A stretch of 14,517 nt of DNA, from positions 1 to 14,517 of the forward strand of contig JAUVIQ010000057.1 of assembly GCA_030592655.1 (NCBI GenBank), written 5' to 3'. Numbering within the stretch: position 1 is the stretch's first letter; each line of letters starts with the position of its first letter. The position numbers and the translations under genes were made by a program. The notes beneath the pieces were generated by a model that was not told the origin of the DNA, ran no database searches, and saw only the letters and a list, made by a program, of their open reading frames with translations. Source of the stretch: Planctomycetales bacterium. Lineage in GTDB: Bacteria; Planctomycetota; Phycisphaerae; SM23-33. Below are positions 1 through 5,542 of the stretch, one piece after another.

Positions 1-284
1 GTCTTGACCACTCCATATCGCGGTAGGTTCCGCGAGGGATATGCGTCATAATACTTTCCGCCAATGTGTAGCGAATGGCCCATATAGACGATCATGTGTC
101 TTACGGCACTCTCATAGGACCTCCTGATCTCAGCGTCCGCAAACACGCACTTGCCAGTTTCACACATGTCCCTCAAGAGCCCGAAGGTAACCATTGGAAC
201 GATAACCTTCGTCTGTGAGTAACGCAGCATCCTCTCGATATTTGCCTTACAACGATCCTCGTCGCTTAAATCACTCGCTTCCAT
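1..284 (-). CDS. Hypothetical protein, 3' end beyond the left edge
   Basis: The frame is open from an ATG at 284 to the window edge, giving the first 94 or so residues of an unrecognised protein. The ATG is preceded by GGAG with a 7-nt spacer, which supports this start; an in-frame GTG at 311 is the alternative but has no good ribosome-binding site. The visible part starts MEASDLSDEDRCKANIERML and has a Met-rich stretch with two helix-like segments. No methyltransferase motif, signal peptide or membrane segment is visible. It begins 31 nt after the stop of the NotI-like nuclease gene on the same strand, so the two are probably co-transcribed and it may belong to the same restriction locus, but the sequence gives no function. 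That it is a real gene is fairly likely from the start signal and spacing; the product is unknown. Confidence 0.6.
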   Translation of the reverse strand, partial: MEASDLSDEDRCKANIERMLRYSQTKVIVPMVTFGLLRDMCETGKCVFADAEIRRSYESAVRHMIVYMGHSLHIGGKYYDAYPSRNLPRYGVVK

Positions 285-315
285 CTCTGTGCTCCGTTGG
301 TGTTCTGCCACCGCC

Positions 316-1167
316 TTAATAATCCCAGTCTCGATCCAATTCGTACTGCAATTCATCCATGAACGTTTCGTAACTGGATGCTTGCGGAATGGACAAGCCA
401 TTAGCCATCCCTGTTTCTGTCACGGCGTTTGCCTTCGTGCATACGGCTTTATCGAGAGCCAGCGTATAGAGATTCGCAGCCTTGTCAAAATGCAAACTAT
501 AACCAAGCCAGACCATGTCGGCCTCTCTCGGCGTTACTTCCTCCAATTCCGGTAGCGCGGAAAAGTGTCCGGTGTTCAGAGCTATGGCGACCTTTTTATT
601 CCACGCATTGAAAATGCCCCCCTTGAAAATCAGTTGGGGAGCCAGTCTCTTGCGAGAAGAAGACAGATAATCAGGTCTTGGATAATTCGGACGACTGCTC
701 CAATCCATGCTCTTTCTGCGCTCAGGGTTTTGCATGTAGTATTCAAATGGGTTCCTGACGTTCCCTGATATGTAAACCGCTTGGATTTCCAGCGCGCCGA
801 AATCCGTGATTTTGCCTTTTGCGTCATACGATACAAGGACGACGTCAATGTTGCCGGCAGACTTGCCGAACTTGTCGTTAAGCCTGACCTCGGTAAGGGT
901 CGTCCACTTGCTGTCCTTCGGAAAGAAAAACGATGCGGCATCTTCAGCGATAAACCAGTTTTGACGAAAGCGTATCGGACACGTAATTGCTATTTGATCC
1001 TCATGAAATATGCTGCATACGCCGAGCGGATCGTTAGCCTTGTCTTTCGTGCAATTAGGCACCTTGTTCCCAAACGGGCACAAGCGGTTGTTTCGGCAAC
1101 GGACTGCATCCGGCGTTAAATTGCTAATCGGAAAACCGAACACCTCGGCAAGAGGTTGTTTTGGCAT
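316..1167 (-). CDS. NotI-family type II restriction endonuclease
   Basis: A 283-residue protein resembling the NotI restriction endonuclease family (PD-(D/E)XK fold with an N-terminal metal-binding cysteine cluster). Cys30 (in a CPF motif), Cys39, Cys51 (in GVC) and Cys63 (in CP) follow the order of the four cysteines that bind iron in NotI; Cys24 is extra. The catalytic core is visible as Glu93, Asp108 and the GALEIQ motif around Glu127-Gln129, matching GVLEIQ in NotI. It is about 100 residues shorter than NotI itself, as are many family members. The start is fixed by an in-frame TGA two codons upstream of the ATG. The expected role is cleavage of a specific, probably GC-rich, DNA site, but the recognition sequence cannot be read from the protein. 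No DNA methyltransferase is visible in the window; a partner could lie beyond the left edge. Family assignment rests on remembered NotI motifs. Confidence 0.8.
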   Translation of the reverse strand: MPKQPLAEVFGFPISNLTPDAVRCRNNRLCPFGNKVPNCTKDKANDPLGVCSIFHEDQIAITCPIRFRQNWFIAEDAASFFFPKDSKWTTLTEVRLNDKFGKSAGNIDVVLVSYDAKGKITDFGALEIQAVYISGNVRNPFEYYMQNPERRKSMDWSSRPNYPRPDYLSSSRKRLAPQLIFKGGIFNAWNKKVAIALNTGHFSALPELEEVTPREADMVWLGYSLHFDKAANLYTLALDKAVCTKANAVTETGMANGLSIPQASSYETFMDELQYELDRDWDY

Positions 1168-1289
1168 AATTCACATTCCCATTCTCTTATTGTCTTACCA
1201 AAGCCTCTCTGAAAAAGACGCCATCACTCATTCTGCGACTTGGCATGCCGGTTTGCAAAGTAATATTCACGCCGGTTTGTCGTTTGGCG

Positions 1290-3422
1290 TTACAGCGCTT
1301 TGATGATTACCAGTGTGATGTCGTCCTGCTGATGCGTTTGTCCCAGGAATTCGTTAACGGCGGCGACGACGGCATCGTGGATTTCGGCGGCGGATTTTTC
1401 GGCAGAGGCCGACAGGACCTCTCGCATCCGGTCCTTTCCGAACATATCGCCGGCGGAATTGGCTGCTTCCCATATACCGTCGGTGCCTATGGCGACGACA
1501 TCACCGGCCTCCAGCGTAACGGGCTTGACGCTATCGAAAGTAGCGCCTTCGAGGATTCCCAGCGGCATGCCGGTGTTGGGCAGTTCTTCGATCTTCCCCA
1601 TACTTCGCCTCAACCAGATGGCAGGGTCGTGCCCGGCGGAGGTCCACATCAACGAGCGTTTCGTCGCGTCCAGCACGCCATAAAACAGCGTCATAAACCG
1701 CGTCTCGCCGGTGTCTCTGACCAGGTGCGTATTCAGCACGCTGAATAGTTCGCTTAGGTCTCCACCGTACCGACCGGCGTGGCTGCGAAGAACGCCCCTC
1801 GCCGACGCCATCAGCAAGGCCGCTCCTATCCCGTGTCCGGTAACGTCGCCGACGGCTATTCCGAGTTTGCCCGACCCAAGGTCCACCAGGTCGATAAAGT
1901 CGTAGTAATCGCCTCCGGTCTCGTCGCAATAGATGCTCGTTCCGGCGACGTCAAAACCGTCTATCTTCGGCGATTCGGACGGAAGAAGTTGCTGCTGAAT
2001 CTCCATCGCCACAGCCAGCGATCGTTGCATGTCCGCGTGCTGGCGAAGTTTAGGTCCCATGTCATTAAATATCTCGCCGAGTTCCTGCAATTCGTCGCCG
2101 GTTCGTATTTGCACGCCGGCGTCGTAATCACCGGCTGCGAGTCTTTCAGCAGCATCGGCAAGTCGGACCAGAGGCATGGTTACTCTGCGCGAGATGAAAA
2201 ACGACACGATTACCACCACGACAACAACGCTGACCATGACGATCCCCGCAACCCGCAGACCCTGGGCTATTTGGGTCAGAACGTATTTTTCAGCCCCTGC
2301 GGCTTCGGCGATGATCTTTTCGTACGGTACGATGATGATGGGGAATTGTTTCTCGGCCCCACCGGCGCCGTAGGCCCACAATGCGTCTTTACCCTTATAC
2401 CGCATCTTCCGCACGCCGGATTTGCCCGACACAGCATCGGCCATCAACGATTTCAACTCGTCGACGTCCTCGGATTCGAGATACTGTTTCAGTTCGGGGG
2501 CTCGCCAGTCCTTTCCGTGTCCCTCGTAACTTTTCTGCGTGAGGATTACCAGTTTCCCTTCGGTCTCGTCGCCCTTCATGCCTGGGAATACCAACAAACT
2601 CGATGTATCATCAGACCATTGTCCCGGAAGCGTCAATTCGCTGAAGACGCTACCCAGCGGAACGTCGATGGCCGTTACTCCGGCAAAGGACCCGTCAGGA
2701 TAATGCACAGGCATAGCCAGCGACAGCGCAACCGTTCGCGTGGAGACATCCACCGCTGGAAGTGTCCAGGTAAGAGCGTTTTCTTCCTTGGCCTGCGTGT
2801 ACCACGTGCGTACGCGGGGGTCGTAATCGGGCGGATAACCGCCATGCCCCGGATAGGATGTATGAATCCCCGATTCCAGGGAGGTGTACTGCCAGGACAT
2901 ACGTTTGGCGTTGGATTTATGGAGCGACCGATACACCTTCGGCATCGTCGAGAGGCACGCCAGGTCGTCGGCGACGGTCTTTCGGTCAATCCCCGCCACC
3001 AGAACGCAAACCTGCTGGTCGTAGGTAACCTGAATCGGGACGACTTTACCGTCCGGGCCAAGCCGTTTGAGACTCGCCGATGCTTTCATGCCCGAAGGAA
3101 GGTTGTCGCCTTTGTCATAATCCTCACCGAAGAACAGTTGCGGTGAGGCCGGCGGTTTCCCGGCAAGCCTGTCTTCAACCCCGTCGGCCTGGATAATCAG
3201 GGCCAGTTCCAGTATCTCGATGTCGCGTGTGATAATCTCACCGTATCCGTCCACAATATGCTGGAGATGTTGGCGAGCGTTTTTTGTGAGTATTTCTCGT
3301 CTGTCCGATGCCAGTTGGACTCCAAGACGACGCATGGAAGTGCGATTCAGAAACGAACCGACAATCAACGGCACCAACGCAATCACCAACAGCAGAATCA
3401 GTAGTTTCCAGCGAATCTTCAT
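1290..3422 (-). CDS. Membrane sensor phosphatase: dCache-HAMP-PP2C (SpoIIE/RsbU type)
   Basis: A 710-residue sensor enzyme. Layout: membrane helix at about 4-24, extracytoplasmic dCache-type ligand domain at about 30-375 (with the RTWY core at 205-208), second helix at about 390-411, HAMP at about 412-465, a helical linker with EIQQQLLPS, then a PP2C/SpoIIE phosphatase domain to the C-terminus. Phosphatase metal-site motifs are all present: GGDYYDF (503-509), GDVTGHG (525-531), GTDGIWE (646-652) and QDD near 699-701. The family dephosphorylates Ser/Thr on anti-sigma-factor antagonists or similar proteins in response to an external ligand. The ATG at 3422 is preferred: AGGAG precedes it by 5 nt, whereas a GTG at 3428 would sit on that site. 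It starts 2 nt after the HEPN gene stop, implying translational coupling. No anti-sigma or antagonist partner is encoded nearby, so its substrate is unknown. Confidence 0.93.
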   Translation of the reverse strand: MKIRWKLLILLLVIALVPLIVGSFLNRTSMRRLGVQLASDRREILTKNARQHLQHIVDGYGEIITRDIEILELALIIQADGVEDRLAGKPPASPQLFFGEDYDKGDNLPSGMKASASLKRLGPDGKVVPIQVTYDQQVCVLVAGIDRKTVADDLACLSTMPKVYRSLHKSNAKRMSWQYTSLESGIHTSYPGHGGYPPDYDPRVRTWYTQAKEENALTWTLPAVDVSTRTVALSLAMPVHYPDGSFAGVTAIDVPLGSVFSELTLPGQWSDDTSSLLVFPGMKGDETEGKLVILTQKSYEGHGKDWRAPELKQYLESEDVDELKSLMADAVSGKSGVRKMRYKGKDALWAYGAGGAEKQFPIIIVPYEKIIAEAAGAEKYVLTQIAQGLRVAGIVMVSVVVVVVIVSFFISRRVTMPLVRLADAAERLAAGDYDAGVQIRTGDELQELGEIFNDMGPKLRQHADMQRSLAVAMEIQQQLLPSESPKIDGFDVAGTSIYCDETGGDYYDFIDLVDLGSGKLGIAVGDVTGHGIGAALLMASARGVLRSHAGRYGGDLSELFSVLNTHLVRDTGETRFMTLFYGVLDATKRSLMWTSAGHDPAIWLRRSMGKIEELPNTGMPLGILEGATFDSVKPVTLEAGDVVAIGTDGIWEAANSAGDMFGKDRMREVLSASAEKSAAEIHDAVVAAVNEFLGQTHQQDDITLVIIKAL

Positions 3423-3424
3423 AA

Positions 3425-3808
3425 TCACTCCTGCAATTCCGGGCAGGTTTGCTTTACTGCCTCAAGAAAGGCCTCGGCTTTTTCGATTGCCGTTTGTGCA
3501 TTATCCGTCGTCACTTGTGTCAATCCGCCATAATCGCCGGTTTCCCGAAGATCCATCAGAAAGTCATAAGCACGTCCCTGTTTTTCCTCCCACTGCCCGG
3601 TTTTTACGAGTTCCCGATGCATCGCCGCTCGAATAGCGGGATGTCTTGAGAATGTCTGGCCGCGGAGGGCAAACAACGCGGTGAGCGAATGAAAGGCTGC
3701 ATAGTATGCTCGTGATGCAGCAGAGTCGGGATCGGTCTGGACAAGTTGCTTTCCGGAAGCCAAAGTCCGCTGAGCGCGTTGCCATTCGACGGTGGCAAAT
3801 TCTTTCAT
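3425..3808 (-). CDS. HEPN-domain protein (likely toxin of a HEPN/MNT pair)
   Basis: A 127-residue, all-helical HEPN-domain protein. The family hallmark SRAYYAAFHS is at 32-41, giving Arg33 and His40 of the Rx(4-6)H ribonuclease motif. This is the PF05168-like form, not the DUF86/HepT form with RX4HXY, so the tyrosine that is AMPylated in HepT is not at the usual place. HEPN proteins beside MNT nucleotidyltransferases usually act as RNA-cleaving toxins held inactive by the MNT partner. The start at 3808 overlaps the MNT stop in an ATGA tetranucleotide and has AAGGA about 9 nt upstream; a longer frame from 3850 would overlap the MNT gene and adds no HEPN sequence. The gene runs straight into the phosphatase gene, with that gene's AGGAG overlapping this gene's last codons. 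Toxicity is inferred from the family, not shown. Confidence 0.87.
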   Translation of the reverse strand: MKEFATVEWQRAQRTLASGKQLVQTDPDSAASRAYYAAFHSLTALFALRGQTFSRHPAIRAAMHRELVKTGQWEEKQGRAYDFLMDLRETGDYGGLTQVTTDNAQTAIEKAEAFLEAVKQTCPELQE

Positions 3809-4119
3809 ACTGCGATTCCTTCCAGATGGGCGCTCCGATAAAGGGGACATTCCACGGTTTCATATTCGGCGGCTTCAGCCGGTTTGGCGCTGATCCGCCG
3901 TCCGATTTGAACAGACAGTTCGTAAAGGGCGTCGAGATTGATTTCCAGATCCCGTCCGTAATCGACCGGACCGTCGAGCAATACGAGCACGTCGATATCG
4001 CTGTCGGGGCCGGCGTCTCCACGAGCCTCAGAACCGTAAAGCACCACGCCACGCAGACGCCCGCCGTACACTGCCTCCAGGCGGGTTTTAATTTCCTTGA
4101 GAAGTTCTTCCCTGATCAT
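3805..4119 (-). CDS. mntA: MNT-type minimal nucleotidyltransferase (likely antitoxin)
   Basis: A 104-residue protein with the minimal nucleotidyltransferase signature GSEARGDAGPDSDIDVLV: Gly29-Ser30, then Asp41 and Asp43 as metal ligands. Such proteins pair with HEPN toxins; in type VII toxin-antitoxin systems the MNT enzyme transfers AMP to its toxin to silence it. The ATG at 4119 gives the usual family N-terminus (MIREELLKEIKTRLEA) and has AAAGGG about 10 nt upstream. Two further in-frame ATGs (4170 and 4200) would add an atypical leader; 4170 has a GGAGGGG element 10 or more nt upstream and cannot be fully excluded. It is the first gene of a three-gene run with the HEPN protein (4-nt overlap) and the membrane phosphatase. 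No convincing promoter was recognised upstream. Confidence 0.87.
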   Translation of the reverse strand: MIREELLKEIKTRLEAVYGGRLRGVVLYGSEARGDAGPDSDIDVLVLLDGPVDYGRDLEINLDALYELSVQIGRRISAKPAEAAEYETVECPLYRSAHLEGIAV

Positions 4120-4230
4120 TGAAAAACACCCTTTCAGGACACCGGCAAATGCTTTTGGACTATCTGCCATACTACCGCAACCCCTCCGGCAGAACAACAC
4201 AAGACATTTAATGATAGTGCTTTGATAATA

Positions 4231-4260
4231 TTTACTCTATGCAGATTCCTGTGATATGAT
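4231..4260 (+). promoter_or_regulatory. Probable sigma70-type promoter of the small membrane protein gene
   Basis: TTTACT at 4231-4236 and TATGAT at 4255-4260 are separated by 18 nt, and TG one base upstream of the -10 gives an extended -10 element. Transcription would begin near 4267, leaving about 33 nt of leader before the ATG at 4300. Assigned by consensus only. Confidence 0.45.
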
Positions 4261-4299
4261 GCGGGAAGATTTTTCAGGTGAAGAGTAAAAGAGAAGGAC

Positions 4300-4713
4300 A
4301 TGAAAATCTGGAAGCCGTTGGTTGCAATCCTGGCTGTTACGGTACTCGGCGTTGCCGTCGGATTCGTCTCCTGTGGTATGCTTTTTAACTGGGTGTACGA
4401 ACTCGAACCGACGAACGTCTGGAAGCCGATGACAGGGCCGCCCGGCGTAATGTTCCAATTGGCGCATTTGGGTCTGAACGTCGTGCTGGTGGCTGCGTAT
4501 CTCCTGATAAGAAAGGGCTTGCCCGGTAAGAGCGGGCTTATCAAGGGGTTGACGTTTGGGCTGGGCGTATGGGCGGTCGGGACGCTGCCGGGGATGTTCT
4601 CGACTTACGCATTTATGACGGTAGCCCCGACGGTCATAATCTACTGGACGATCCTCGCGCTGGTTTTGTGCCCCCTGAAGGGAATTATCATCGCGGCAAT
4701 ATGCGGGAAATAA
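4300..4713 (+). CDS. Small integral membrane protein, four predicted helices
   Basis: A 137-residue, strongly hydrophobic protein I do not recognise. Hydrophobic segments lie at about 7-28, 50-68, 84-104 and 108-133, suggesting four membrane helices. Helix 1 contains a Ser-Cys-Gly (SCG) motif, but the residues before it do not make a convincing lipobox. Between helices 1 and 2 is a polar loop with NWVYELEPTNVWKPMTGPPG, probably outside the membrane. AAGGA lies just before the ATG at 4300, a short spacing. It is the only plus-strand gene between the MNT cluster and the HigA locus and is transcribed divergently from the MNT operon. Its length and topology recall small DUF-type membrane proteins, but no family is assigned. 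Coding status is likely from start signal, composition and absence of a better frame. Confidence 0.7.
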   Translation: MKIWKPLVAILAVTVLGVAVGFVSCGMLFNWVYELEPTNVWKPMTGPPGVMFQLAHLGLNVVLVAAYLLIRKGLPGKSGLIKGLTFGLGVWAVGTLPGMFSTYAFMTVAPTVIIYWTILALVLCPLKGIIIAAICGK

Positions 4714-4762
4714 GTTTTTCTTCCGCTTCCAACATTACATCGCGGCACCCAGCTTTAAGTAC

Positions 4763-4792
4763 TTGACAAATATAGCCGATAGGCTATATTAT
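4763..4792 (+). promoter_or_regulatory. Promoter of the higBA-type locus with embedded operator
   Basis: A perfect -35 TTGACA at 4763-4768 is followed by TATATT at 4785-4790 (16-nt spacer) or TATTAT at 4787-4792 (18-nt spacer). The predicted transcription start (about 4797) coincides with the ATG of the toxin remnant, so the message may be leaderless. The spacer and -10 are occupied by an inverted repeat, the expected place for autorepression by the XRE antitoxin. Confidence 0.7.
4769..4790. promoter_or_regulatory. Operator-like inverted repeat
   Basis: AATATAGCC and GGCTATATT are perfect 9-bp arms around a GATA spacer. The palindrome fills the space between the -35 and -10 hexamers and covers the -10. 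HTH antitoxins of HigA type bind such palindromes as dimers and repress their own promoter, so this is very likely the HigA operator; binding itself is inferred. Confidence 0.65.
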
Positions 4793-4796
4793 TGAT

Positions 4797-4880
4797 ATGT
4801 GGGAAGTGGAATTCACGGATGAGTTTGACCGGTGGTGGAACACGCTGGCCGAAGATGAGTTCAAATCTGATGGCACGTAA
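4797..4880 (+). pseudogene. higB: Remnant of HigB-type (RelE-like) toxin gene
   Basis: The frame from the ATG at 4797 encodes 27 residues. The first 21, MWEVEFTDEFDRWWNTLAED plus Glu, match the characteristic N-terminus of HigB-type toxins that precede this class of XRE antitoxin; intact relatives have about 110-120 residues. After that the frame goes directly to FKSDGT and a TAA that overlaps the antitoxin start, so the catalytic part is missing, consistent with an internal deletion of about 90 codons. No Shine-Dalgarno sequence precedes the ATG, and the promoter places the transcript start close to it. The remnant cannot be a functional ribonuclease. It may still matter by carrying translation into the overlapping antitoxin gene. 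The family match is from memory of typical sequences. Confidence 0.72.
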
Positions 4881-5175
4881 CTTTAGAGAACTTGAAGCGA
4901 AGATGAAGCCGCAGCGGCTTGCACGCGCCAAGGTCCGTGCAAAGGAAATGATGGCCGAGATGCTCCTCGCGGAGATTCGCAAGCAGGCCGGCCTGACACA
5001 GGACGAGTTGGCTGAATCCTTGAAAATCAAGCAGCCAAGCCTGTCGAAACTGGAGTCCCGCAACGACATGCAGATCAGCACGCTTCAGCGGATCGTCGAG
5101 GCATTGGGCGGAAAACTTGAATTGGTCGCCCACTTACCGGGCAGCGACATCCGTCTTACGCAATTCGAAAAGTAG
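4870..5175 (+). CDS. higA: HigA-type XRE antitoxin / transcriptional repressor
   Basis: A 101-residue protein with an N-terminal helical segment typical of this HigA family (MARNFRELEAKMKPQRLARA), an XRE helix-turn-helix at about 33-88 (LAEIRKQAGLTQDELAESLK followed by KQPSLSKLESR), and a C-terminal strand with LELVAHLPGSDIRLTQFE. It should bind the palindrome at 4769-4790 and repress its own promoter; in intact loci it also neutralises the HigB toxin, here deleted. The ATG at 4870 gives the family N-terminus and overlaps the end of the toxin remnant; there is no good ribosome-binding site, so translation probably depends on coupling or on a leaderless message. An in-frame ATG at 4855 is the alternative. 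The final Lys codon and stop lie inside the first 42-bp repeat unit. Confidence 0.88.
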   Translation: MARNFRELEAKMKPQRLARAKVRAKEMMAEMLLAEIRKQAGLTQDELAESLKIKQPSLSKLESRNDMQISTLQRIVEALGGKLELVAHLPGSDIRLTQFEK

Positions 5176-5310
5176 AGACAGGAAACATGGGTAACGTCCC
5201 TATGTTTCCCCTATGTTTCCCTATGTTTCCCAAAAGTAGAGACAGAAAACATGGGTAACGTCCCTACGTTTCCTATGTTTCCTCTATGTTTCCTCCGTCC
5301 CTATGTTTCC
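5168..5310. repeat. Repeat cluster: two 42-bp units and CTATGTTTCC decamers
   Basis: Two near-identical 42-bp units lie at 5168-5209 and 5232-5273 (40 of 42 positions identical), each beginning AAAAGTAGAGACAG and ending in a TATGTTTCC-like decamer. CTATGTTTCC or a one-base variant also occurs at 5200, 5211, 5221, 5264, 5273, 5284 and 5301. Within unit 1, GGAAACATGGG (5181-5191) and CCCTATGTTTCC (5198-5209) can form an 11-bp hairpin with one bulged base and a TAACGT loop. The two differences in unit 2 both break stem pairs. Degenerate related text (GTCCCCATTTCC) continues to about 5335. The arrangement resembles REP-like or MITE-like intergenic repeats; no transposase is encoded nearby. Confidence 0.8.
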
Positions 5311-5343
5311 AACAACCCCGCTGTCCCCATTTCCCCAGAGGAT

Positions 5344-5490
5344 CTATTTCTTCTTGCGTTTCCTATTCGGTGCTTGTGTCAGCGCAGATGCAGCCACTGA
5401 TTTCTGCTTCTTGGTCGATTTGGGGTTTTGAAGAATCTTCCCCGCCTTGGAGGCAACCTTCTTTGATGTTTGCTCATTACGCTTGGCCAT
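5344..5490 (-). CDS. Small Lys/Arg-rich protein (48 residues)
   Basis: A 48-residue, very basic protein: it starts MAKRNEQTSKKVASKAGKIL, has a SVAASALTQ segment and ends RKRKKK. The ATG at 5490 has AGGAG 6 nt upstream, an excellent ribosome-binding site, which is the main evidence that it is real. From memory, similar small proteins (MAKxNExTS start, alanine-serine rich middle, SALxQ near the end) occur in many bacteria without known function; nucleic-acid binding is plausible from charge but unproven. It begins 52 nt after the stop of the XRE-ImmA gene on the same strand and could be the third gene of that operon. The gene ends next to the repeat cluster. Confidence 0.75.
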   Translation of the reverse strand: MAKRNEQTSKKVASKAGKILQNPKSTKKQKSVAASALTQAPNRKRKKK

Positions 5491-5542
5491 GATGTACTCC
5501 TTTAAAGTTGGTATTAGGTATTTAGGGCTGCCCCTATTTTCT

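Noticed and set aside
1247..1279. GCCGGTTTG direct repeat downstream of the phosphatase gene
   Set aside because: Two 9-bp copies 24 nt apart with no further copies or symmetry; most likely chance.
1779..3146. 455-codon open frame on the plus strand
   Set aside because: It lies entirely antisense to the phosphatase gene; its product has no domain-like sequence, whereas the minus-strand frame shows complete dCache, HAMP and PP2C motifs.
3426..3428. GTG start for the phosphatase gene
   Set aside because: It overlaps the AGGAG ribosome-binding site itself; the ATG at 3422 is correctly spaced.
5168..5310. Possible CRISPR array
   Set aside because: Only two long units with short variable gaps, and the decamers are spaced 9-17 nt or more irregularly; there are no uniform spacers and no cas genes.
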